DNA of 64,000 bases from Sphingomonas sp. Mn802worker. GTDB taxonomy: Bacteria > Pseudomonadota > Alphaproteobacteria > Sphingomonadales > Sphingomonadaceae. The notes under the pieces are model-generated. The model made no database searches, was not told where the DNA came from, and saw only the letters and a list, made by a program, of their open reading frames with translations. Location of the stretch: positions 372,001 through 436,000 of the forward strand of contig NZ_AORY01000004.1 in the NCBI RefSeq assembly GCF_000382485.1, in the 5' to 3' direction. Every line of letters starts with the position of its first letter. The stretch's first letter is position 1. Made by a program: the position numbers and the translations under genes. Shown piece after piece: positions 35,879 to 43,341 of this stretch.

Positions 35879-36506
35879 TGCCGCAACCGCGCCCGCGGTC
35901 GACAATCTGTCCGAGGCAACGCACGAGCAATCGCTGCAGACTGCTGACGTGCAGAACGGCAGCGGTCTGGTCGGCAACGTGTCCGCGCCGGGCGGTGCCG
36001 AGCATGTCGCCGCCCCGACCGCACTGGGCTTCAACGACACTGGTTGGGTCGGTCTTGCTGCGCTGGTCGTGCTGATCGCCGCGGTGATCTGGAAGGTGCC
36101 GACGACGATCGGCGCGATGCTCGACAAGCGGATCGGCGAGATCCGCCACCAGCTCAATGAGGCCGCGCAGCTGCGCCGCGAAGCCGAGGCGCTGCGGGAC
36201 GAATATGCGACACGTGCACGCTCCGCCGAGGCCGATGCTGCCAAGATGCGCGAGAATGCGCACCACGAGGCGGCGCAGATCGTCAGCAAGGCAAAGGCTG
36301 ATACCGAGGCGTTGATGGAGCGTCGCACGCGCATGGCCGAGGACAAGATCGCCGCCGCCGAGCGTGCTGCGATCGACGAGGTGCGCGCCACCGTCGTGGC
36401 CGCCGCCACCGCCGCTGCGGGTCGCGTCATCGCCCAGCAGCACAATGCCGAAGCCGATCGCACCCTCGTCAACAGCGCGATCCAGCGCGTTGGCCGCTTC
36501 AACTAG
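35871..36506 (+). CDS. atpF: F0F1 ATP synthase subunit b
   Basis: 211-residue stalk subunit with an unusually long N-terminal extension (about 1-58, rich in Ala, Gln and Gly) before the membrane helix (GWVGLAALVVLIAAVIW) and the coiled coil. F1 genes are not in the window, consistent with F0 and F1 being separate operons in alphaproteobacteria. Overlaps b' by 8 nt. Confidence 0.93.
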   Translation: MSNAATAPAVDNLSEATHEQSLQTADVQNGSGLVGNVSAPGGAEHVAAPTALGFNDTGWVGLAALVVLIAAVIWKVPTTIGAMLDKRIGEIRHQLNEAAQLRREAEALRDEYATRARSAEADAAKMRENAHHEAAQIVSKAKADTEALMERRTRMAEDKIAAAERAAIDEVRATVVAAATAAAGRVIAQQHNAEADRTLVNSAIQRVGRFN

Positions 36507-36533
36507 CGCTATCTTACGTCCTTGAAGCTGCCG

Positions 36534-36565
36534 AACGGCCGCGGTGCACCAGCGTCGCGGCCGTT
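36534..36565 (+). terminator. Hairpin after the F0 operon
   Basis: Perfect 10-bp stem (AACGGCCGCG at 36534-36543, CGCGGCCGTT at 36556-36565) with a 12-nt loop, 28 nt after atpF. There is no long T-run, so termination strength is uncertain. Confidence 0.6.
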
Positions 36566-36663
36566 GTCGTATCTGAGCCACGGATACAGAGTGACGTGAT
36601 CGTGCCTCCGTTTCGGATCAAGCCGAGCAGGTCATCGATGCTGCCTTACCCTAGCATCGACGG

Positions 36664-37044
36664 ATGGCTGACCGGCCACCCGACGCCGCTGTCCTCCCGC
36701 CGCCATTGTTCGGCTCGCTCGCACGACTGCCGCGCGAAGTGGCGATCACGCTCTATCTCAGCCGCTCGGGGGTGCAGGTCGGCGCGCGGCATTTCATGTC
36801 GGATCGCCGTGAGAGCGTCGACGTGTCGATGCGGCTGATCGTGTCCGACGTCCTGGCGCTCAACGCCGCAGGTGTCCTGCTGGCGCACAACCATCCCCGC
36901 GGCGATCATCGTCCCAGCCGTGAGGACCTGCGTTTCACCCGCAACCTATTGGGGACCTTGGAGACGATCGGCGTACGGCTGCTCGACCATTATGTCATCG
37001 CACCCGGCGGCTGGACGAGTTTCCGGGCGGACGGTTTACTATGA
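36664..37044 (+). CDS. RadC-like JAB-domain protein without helix-hairpin-helix region
   Basis: 126-residue protein equal to the C-terminal JAB domain of RadC, with the metal motif LLAHNHPRGDHRPSRED (HxHP-D). It lacks the N-terminal helix-hairpin-helix part present in the radC at 29035. The stop overlaps the convergent methyltransferase gene by 6 nt. Such short JAB proteins occur as RadC paralogues; activity unknown. Confidence 0.8.
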   Translation: MADRPPDAAVLPPPLFGSLARLPREVAITLYLSRSGVQVGARHFMSDRRESVDVSMRLIVSDVLALNAAGVLLAHNHPRGDHRPSREDLRFTRNLLGTLETIGVRLLDHYVIAPGGWTSFRADGLL

Positions 37045-37764
37045 CGACAACCGGCACGGCTTGATCGCCGCTGGTTCGGGGCGCGGGCCTTGAGGCTGGA
37101 AGGTCGCAAGATAGCCGCCGGCGGACGGCATGTTGTCGAAGCTTACCTGCCGGTAGCCGACTGCCTCGAATTCGCAGCGGAGCAATGCAGGGGGCGTGCC
37201 GTGATTGGGCGTGCTGCGATTGGCGTCGACCACCACGACCAAGCCGTCGCGGCGCAAGGCCGGGCGCATCCGCCACAGGAACTCATAGGGTTGTGCGATT
37301 TCATGATACATATGCACCATCAGCACGCGGTCGAAGCTGTCGGTCGGGAGTCGTGGGTCGGCCGGGCGTCCCAGCCGGACGCTGACATTCTCCAGCCGCT
37401 GTCGCGCGACGCGTTCGGCCAGTGCGTCACGCACCGCCGGGAAGATATCCTCGGCGAGTACACGACCGTCCTTGCCGACGCGCGACGCCAGTCGAATGGT
37501 GTAATATCCTTCACCCGCACCGATGTCCGCGACAGTCATGCCCGGCCGGATCCGCGCGCCGTCCATCACCGCGCTGGCTTCGTTCAACCGGTCGCGATCC
37601 TCCTCGTTTGACCAGCGCGCGGAAACGATGTTGGCGACCGGACGATCGGCGGCGGGAAAGGGGCCGGGCTGTTTGGGCGCATGCCGGATCAGCGGCTGCG
37701 ACCCGTCGCATCCGCCGAGAGCGACGACGGCGAGCAACAACAGCGCGGCACGCGCGTGGATCAA
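37039..37764 (-). CDS. Class I SAM-dependent methyltransferase with lipoprotein-type signal
   Basis: 241-residue protein. The N-terminus ([19 protein letters not shown]) has a hydrophobic stretch and lipobox ending in Cys about residue 20, as in lipoproteins. The rest is a Rossmann methyltransferase: SAM motif [16 protein letters not shown], acidic end VLAEDIF, and [13 protein letters not shown] periplasmic SAM enzyme would be unexpected because SAM is cytosolic. The start is a TTG at 37764 that overlaps the prfB stop (TTGA); if a later start were used the signal would vanish. Probably cotranscribed with prfB. Confidence 0.75.
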   Translation of the reverse strand: MIHARAALLLLAVVALGGCDGSQPLIRHAPKQPGPFPAADRPVANIVSARWSNEEDRDRLNEASAVMDGARIRPGMTVADIGAGEGYYTIRLASRVGKDGRVLAEDIFPAVRDALAERVARQRLENVSVRLGRPADPRLPTDSFDRVLMVHMYHEIAQPYEFLWRMRPALRRDGLVVVVDANRSTPNHGTPPALLRCEFEAVGYRQVSFDNMPSAGGYLATFQPQGPRPEPAAIKPCRLSS

Positions 37765-38888
37765 TCGACGTCCTCCACCTCGACCTGTTCGCCGGTCACG
37801 CGCTGCGACAGCGCCGCGGCCATGAAGTCGTCGAGCTCGCCGTCGAGCACGTCGCCTGGCGACGTCGACGTCACGCCGGTGCGCAGGTCCTTTACCAACT
37901 GATAGGGTTGCAGCACATAGGAGCGGATCTGGTGGCCCCAGCCAATATCGGTCTTGGTCGCATTGACCGCGTTCGCTTCCTCCTCGCGCTTTCGCAGTTC
38001 ATGCTCGTACAGCCGCGCACGCAGCTGGTTGTACGCTTCCGCCTTGTTCTTGTGCTGGCTGCGCTGGTTCTGGCACGCGACGACGATGCCGGTGGGCAGA
38101 TGGGTGATGCGCACCGCCGAGTCGGTCGTGTTGATGTGCTGCCCGCCCGCACCTGAGGCGCGATAGGTGTCGATGCGCAGCTCGCTGTCGTTGATCTCGA
38201 TGTCGATCGAATCATCGATCACGGGATAGACCCAGACGCTCGAGAAGCTGGTGTGGCGCCTGGCCGAGCTGTCGTACGGGCTGATCCGCACCAGCCGGTG
38301 CACGCCGCTCTCGGTCTTGGCATAGCCGTATGCGTTCTCGCCCTTCAGAAGCAGCGTCGCGGACTTGATCCCGGCCTGTTCGCCCGCGTGATAGTCGATC
38401 AGCTCGACCTTCATGCCGCGGCGTTCCGCCCAACGCGTGTACATGCGCTGGAGCATCTCGGCCCAATCCTGGCTCTCGGTACCGCCCGCGCCGGCATTGA
38501 TCTCGACGTAGCTGTCGTTGCCGTCGGCCTCGCCGGCCAGCAGCGCCTTGATCTTGTCGCCTTGTGCGCGCTGCGCCAGCGTCTTGAGCGCCAGCGTGCC
38601 CTCGTCCGCCATCTCGGCGTCGCCCTCCGCCTCGGCCATCTCGACCAGCTCGGCAGTGTCGGCCATCTCGCGCTGAATGTCGCGGGTCGCGGTGATCGCC
38701 TCGTCTAAGCGGCGACGCTCACGCATCACATCCTGCGCCGCCTTGGGGTTCTCCCACAAGGTCGGGTCCTCGACCCGCGCATTCAGCTCGTCGAGCCGGC
38801 GCAGCGCGCGGTCCCAGTCAAGGAAGCGACGCAGCAGCGCCAGCGCCTCGTTGATGGTGTCGACATGGGCTTGCGCTTCGGCGCGCAT
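37761..38888 (-). CDS. prfB: Peptide chain release factor 2
   Basis: Recognises UGA and UAA and triggers peptide release. 375 residues in one frame. The GGQ motif is in [10 protein letters not shown]. The codon-reading tripeptide usually SPF is SPY here ([11 protein letters not shown], Tyr codon 38274-38276). There is no programmed frameshift: at the classical site the sequence is CTTGAC (38817-38822), reading straight through as Leu-Asp. GGAG stands seven bases before the ATG at 38888. Confidence 0.96.
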   Translation of the reverse strand: MRAEAQAHVDTINEALALLRRFLDWDRALRRLDELNARVEDPTLWENPKAAQDVMRERRRLDEAITATRDIQREMADTAELVEMAEAEGDAEMADEGTLALKTLAQRAQGDKIKALLAGEADGNDSYVEINAGAGGTESQDWAEMLQRMYTRWAERRGMKVELIDYHAGEQAGIKSATLLLKGENAYGYAKTESGVHRLVRISPYDSSARRHTSFSSVWVYPVIDDSIDIEINDSELRIDTYRASGAGGQHINTTDSAVRITHLPTGIVVACQNQRSQHKNKAEAYNQLRARLYEHELRKREEEANAVNATKTDIGWGHQIRSYVLQPYQLVKDLRTGVTSTSPGDVLDGELDDFMAAALSQRVTGEQVEVEDVD

Positions 38889-39052
38889 AAACTCTTCTCC
38901 AAACGCCTCGACGCCGGTTGGCGCGTGGTCGAGACGCCCGGCGGTCCGCTTCGTGGCGGATCAACAATCAGCCTGCGATCTAGGCCGCGCGTCACCAAAC
39001 GGCAACGGCGGATGCAGGGGCAGGGCAGATGTAGGGTGGGGTCAGGCGTGCG

Positions 39053-41569
39053 CTAGTAGATGCCGCCCTGCCGCTGGAGGAAGTCGCCGTCGCGCGCGGT
39101 CGGCTGCGCGCTGGGTGCGGCGGGCGCAGCCATGGTCGGCGCGGACGTCGGCGCGTAGCGGCGTGGTCGACGGGCCTCACTCTGCGGCTTGAACGCTTCC
39201 CAGATCACGCTCGACTTGGGATCGTCGTCGTTCGGCCAAGGACCGAAGACCGGGCGACCGGAGCCACGATCGATCCGCACCAGTCGGATGCCGGGCGGCG
39301 CACGGAAGGCGACCACCGGCAGGTTCTCATACGCCTTCACCGCAAATTGCTTGAAGATCGGCACCGCGAGCGTGCCGCCCTGCGCATAGCCACCGAGCCC
39401 GCGCGGTGTGTCATAACCAATGTAGAGACCGCCAACCATTTGCGGGGTGCCGCCGATGAACCACACATCGGTCGGGCCGGTGTTGGTGCCGGTCTTTCCG
39501 AACATTGGACGGCCGAGATCGCGCAGCGCGGTCGCGGTGCCGCGCTGCACGACGCCCTCGGTGATGTGCACCATCTGATAGGCGGTCATCGCATCGACGA
39601 TCTGACGCCCCTGCACGACCGGCCGCGGCATCGCGCGACCGTTCCAGCGGGCCGCGTTGCAGCCGTCGCACGCGCGCCAATTGGCCGGCCAGATCACCTG
39701 ACCGTGGCGGTCCTGCACGAAGTCGATCAGCGACGGATCGTGCCACTGGCCCTGATTGGCGAGTACGCCGTACGCGTTGACCATGTGCTCGACCGTGGTC
39801 TCGCCCGCGCCCAGCGAATAACTGAGGTAGGGTGCGAAATCGCCGATCTGCATCTTCTTCATCAGCGCGACGACGTTCTTCATGCCGGTCTGCGCGGCGG
39901 CGCGGACCGTCATCAGGTTACGCGACTGTTCGATGCCCCAGCGCATCGTGTGCGGCCCCGCACCGCGCGAATTGCCGAAGTTGCGGAAGCACTTCTGCCC
40001 CAGCCGCGCACCCTGATAGACGCAGAACGGGCCGTCGACGATGATCGAGGCAGGTGTCATGCCGTGTTCCAGCGCGGCGGAATAGACGATCGGCTTGATC
40101 GTCGATCCGGGCTGGCGATAGGCCTGTGTCGCGCGGTTGAACGCCTGCACGCTGGCGTCGAAGCCGCCCTGCATGGCGAGGATACGCCCGCTCGAGGGCT
40201 CCTGCACGACGAAGCCGCCGGAGATGCGCGGCACGCTGCGCAGGCTGAACGATCCGCCCGATGGGGCGACCGCAATGATGTCGCCGACCTTGATCTGGCC
40301 GAAGGCGGGGGTGCCGGTACCGCGCGCGGGCATCTGTGCATTCACGCGCGGCAGCGCACCCGTTCGTCCGTCGGCAAAGCCCAGCGACAGCGCGCCACTG
40401 TCGCGCGCGAAGACGATGCCGGCGCGCCAGTCCTTGTAGTCGAGCATGATGTTGGTGCCGAGCAATGCGCCCTGCCACTGTACCGGATCGTCCAGATCGA
40501 CGTGGCGCAGCGGTCCCGACCAGCCGCGTCCGCTTTCGTAGCGCAGCAGACCCTCGCGGAGCGCATCGGCGGCGTAGCGCTGTACTTGCGGGTCGAGCGA
40601 GGTGCGCACCCATAGTCCGCCCGAATAGACGCTGTACGGTCCGGCATCCGCATTCTCGCCGAACTTGTCGATCAACTGCCGGCGGACCTCTTCGACGAAA
40701 TAGCCGCCGACGCGCTCGAACTTCGGAGTGCGCCGCCGGATCGCGCCGATCGGCTCGGCATCGGCGGCACGTGCCTGCGCTTCGGTGACGAAACCGTTGC
40801 GCGCCATTTCACGCAGCACGTAGCTGCGCCGTGCGAGCGCGCGATCGGTGTCACGGAAAGGATCGTAGTTCGCCGGACCCTTTGGCAGGATCGCCAGATA
40901 CGCCATCTGCGCGAGCGTCAGTTCGGGCAATTCCTTGTCGAAATAGGCATGGCTCGCTGCCTCGACGCCATACGCATTACGCCCAAGGAAGATCTGGTTG
41001 AGGTAGAGCTCGAGGATCTGCTGCTTCGACAGCGTCTGCTCGATGCGGTAGGCCAGGATCGCCTCGCGCACCTTGCGCGTCGGCGAATAGGCATTTCCGA
41101 TCAGCAGGTTCTTCGCCACCTGCTGCGTAATCGTTGAGCCGCCGCGCGCGCGCTGGCCGGTCCCCAATTTGCTCGCATAATCGACCACCGCGCCCGCTAG
41201 GCCGGGAATGTCGACACCGTGATGCTCGAAAAAGCTTTTGTCTTCGGCGGCGAGAAACGCGCGGATCAGCAACGGCGGATATTCGGCAAACGACAGCTGC
41301 ACGCGCCGTTCCCGCGCATAGGAATAGATCGGTGCACCGTCGATACCGCGGACGTTGGTCGGCAGCGGCGGCTCATATGCCTTCAGCTTGTCTACCGAGG
41401 GCAGGTCCCGCGCGAAGATCAGCCAGAACGCACCGATTGCGACGAGCAGCAATGCCACCAGCGCGGCGATCCACCGCACCAGCCGCCGACGCCACAAACC
41501 GCCCAACGCGCTGCCGATCCGGCCCATGCGCTGCCCGACTGTCATCGTTTCCGGTGGGGAAGAAGCCAT
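39053..41569 (-). CDS. mrcA: Penicillin-binding protein 1A (bifunctional)
   Basis: Class A PBP that polymerises lipid II and cross-links peptidoglycan. 838 residues: cytoplasmic tail, one membrane helix (about 33-52), glycosyltransferase domain with AAEDKSFFEHHGVD (E109) and RGGSTITQQVAKN, then a transpeptidase domain with PGSTIKP (nucleophile Ser and Lys), SRN and KTGTNTG. All catalytic motifs are present. The amidase gene lies directly upstream on the same strand, 66 nt away. Confidence 0.96.
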   Translation of the reverse strand: MASSPPETMTVGQRMGRIGSALGGLWRRRLVRWIAALVALLLVAIGAFWLIFARDLPSVDKLKAYEPPLPTNVRGIDGAPIYSYARERRVQLSFAEYPPLLIRAFLAAEDKSFFEHHGVDIPGLAGAVVDYASKLGTGQRARGGSTITQQVAKNLLIGNAYSPTRKVREAILAYRIEQTLSKQQILELYLNQIFLGRNAYGVEAASHAYFDKELPELTLAQMAYLAILPKGPANYDPFRDTDRALARRSYVLREMARNGFVTEAQARAADAEPIGAIRRRTPKFERVGGYFVEEVRRQLIDKFGENADAGPYSVYSGGLWVRTSLDPQVQRYAADALREGLLRYESGRGWSGPLRHVDLDDPVQWQGALLGTNIMLDYKDWRAGIVFARDSGALSLGFADGRTGALPRVNAQMPARGTGTPAFGQIKVGDIIAVAPSGGSFSLRSVPRISGGFVVQEPSSGRILAMQGGFDASVQAFNRATQAYRQPGSTIKPIVYSAALEHGMTPASIIVDGPFCVYQGARLGQKCFRNFGNSRGAGPHTMRWGIEQSRNLMTVRAAAQTGMKNVVALMKKMQIGDFAPYLSYSLGAGETTVEHMVNAYGVLANQGQWHDPSLIDFVQDRHGQVIWPANWRACDGCNAARWNGRAMPRPVVQGRQIVDAMTAYQMVHITEGVVQRGTATALRDLGRPMFGKTGTNTGPTDVWFIGGTPQMVGGLYIGYDTPRGLGGYAQGGTLAVPIFKQFAVKAYENLPVVAFRAPPGIRLVRIDRGSGRPVFGPWPNDDDPKSSVIWEAFKPQSEARRPRRYAPTSAPTMAAPAAPSAQPTARDGDFLQRQGGIY

Positions 41570-41635
41570 ATGGCTCGCGCGTTTAGCACGTTCCGCGCCG
41601 CGCGAAAGCGTTGCGGCCGTTCGACCTGCGCCAGG

Positions 41636-42880
41636 TCAGCGCAGCGCGAGCCGGCGCGCGAAATAGATCTCAACCGCGCGGCGCACGCTTTCGGCGACAT
41701 TCGCCCGCCCTTCGTCGCTGGCGAGAAAGGTCGAATCGTTCAGGTTCGAGATGTATCCCGCCTCAAGCAGGATCGACGGCGTGTCGGGCGCTTTCAGCAC
41801 CATCAAGGAGGCCATGCGGTGGAAGTTCGGCTTGATCGCCATCAGCGGCTGCGCCTCGCGCCCGAGCAGGCGAGCGAACCCGGCTGAGGCGTTCATCGTC
41901 TCACGCTGCGTCAGGTCGATCAGAATCGAGGACACGTCCGGGTTGCGGTCGAGGTCGACGCCGTTGATGATGTCGACCTTGTTCTCGCGCGCCGCCAGCC
42001 GTGCGGCTTCCTTGTCCGAGGCGACTTCTGAAAGGGTGTAGGCCGTCGCCCCCGATGCCTCGGTCGATAGCGCGCTGTCGCAGTGGATCGAGATGAACAG
42101 GTCGGCCTTCAAACGCCGTGCGACGCCGTAGCGTTCGCGGAGCACGAGGAAGCGGTCATCGCTGCGCGTCAAGGCGACACGAACGCGGCCCGATTTCATC
42201 AGCGCATCGCGCACCGCCAGCGCCATCTTGAGCGTCAGGTCCTTCTCGCGCAGCTGTCCGTCGGGCGAGATCGAGCCGGGATCGTGCCCGCCGTGCCCGG
42301 CGTCGATAACCACCAATGGTCTCCCGGCATCGCCGCGAACCTTGGGCATCGGCAGTTCGCGGCGTGCGGGCGGTACCGCCTGCGACACGGTGTAGGTCGC
42401 GGGGCGGGAGAGCGGCAGCATGCGTCCGGTCCAGCTTAGCGGGGCGCCCGAGCTTGCGGTGGCGAACTGGCGTGCGGCGACCGGACGCAGGTGGAGCGTC
42501 AGCTCGCGCGCATCGTCGTCGAATCCGCCCTGATCGACGATCATCGGTTCAGCGAGGTCTAGCACGACGCGTGCGCCGCTTACTCCGCGTACTCCCTGAC
42601 GTATCGCGGTGACCGCACCGTGGCGCTCGCCGTTGGTCGAGCCGGGACGTGCGCCGTCGATGTCGACTGCGATCCGCTGCGGCTCGGCAAGCAGGAAGCT
42701 GGAGGCGGCAGCGACCGCGTCGTCGAAGCGGATCACTACCTTGTCGTCGGACACGTCGATCCGCTCGACGGTGGCGGCCCAGCCCGGCGCCCCGGCAAAC
42801 ACGCCCAACAGCAACGCGAGCACGATCGACACGCGGCGTCCATGCCGCGACCATCGCCTGTTCGTCCAGTGAAAAGCCAT
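41636..42880 (-). CDS. amiC: N-acetylmuramoyl-L-alanine amidase (AmiC type)
   Basis: Zinc amidase that cleaves the peptide from glycan strands during cell separation. 414 residues: signal sequence with paired arginines (possibly Tat, as for E. coli AmiC), AMIN targeting domain (about 38-135), linker, and Amidase_3 domain (about 190-405). Zinc ligands are in DAGHGGHDPG, REKDLTL and SIHCDSA, and the catalytic Glu in LLEAGYISN. ATG at 42880 is used; a TTG nine bases upstream is also possible. Confidence 0.93.
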   Translation of the reverse strand: MAFHWTNRRWSRHGRRVSIVLALLLGVFAGAPGWAATVERIDVSDDKVVIRFDDAVAAASSFLLAEPQRIAVDIDGARPGSTNGERHGAVTAIRQGVRGVSGARVVLDLAEPMIVDQGGFDDDARELTLHLRPVAARQFATASSGAPLSWTGRMLPLSRPATYTVSQAVPPARRELPMPKVRGDAGRPLVVIDAGHGGHDPGSISPDGQLREKDLTLKMALAVRDALMKSGRVRVALTRSDDRFLVLRERYGVARRLKADLFISIHCDSALSTEASGATAYTLSEVASDKEAARLAARENKVDIINGVDLDRNPDVSSILIDLTQRETMNASAGFARLLGREAQPLMAIKPNFHRMASLMVLKAPDTPSILLEAGYISNLNDSTFLASDEGRANVAESVRRAVEIYFARRLALR

Positions 42881-43341
42881 GTTACGCAACCCTTTGACTT
42901 GAGGCGAAGCCTACGCTCCGGGTCTCAAATCCGGGTTGCGTAGCGGGGTTAATGCGCCGTTTGGCACGTTTTGCCGGCAAGATGTTGCCGCTGCCCTGCG
43001 AGAACCGGTAGTTGATGACTGGCTTAACCGATGCTAGTCAGGGCGTAACCGGAGGAGTGCATTCGCACGAACAGGCTCCGGTGACACCGCTCGACCGGCT
43101 ACCCGCCGGCATCAGGGCCATCAGGTTGACGTCCGCATGTTGCATCTCGCCCGTTCGCTGTTCCGCCCGGCCTCAGCCGGCGGAGCGGGCGCGGCGTTTC
43201 CCGGCCATCAGGCGCCCGGGATTGCACGGCGGACGAAGGCATTTTCTGCAACATCGTGCGCGCCCGATCATCCGCGGCGCGCGACCCATTATCGCGCGGG
43301 CGCACCGCTAGCCGGACGGCCCAGCGCGCGGAGAACATTCA
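42881..43341 (+). promoter_or_regulatory. amiC/rne divergent region and probable long rne leader
   Basis: 461 bp with no credible gene between divergent amiC and rne. It contains at least two strong hairpins on the rne sense strand: 43163-43185 (nine pairs with one bulge, CTCA loop) and 43278-43298 (perfect CGCGCGA/TCGCGCG stem, 7-nt loop) that lies 43 nt before the rne start. A GGAGAA ribosome-binding site precedes the ATG. Long structured rne leaders mediate autoregulation by RNase E in E. coli; the same is inferred here. Confidence 0.5.

Noticed and set aside
43012..43311. Plus-strand frame upstream of rne
   Set aside because: Low-complexity Arg/Pro-rich translation across hairpin-rich leader; better explained as 5' UTR.
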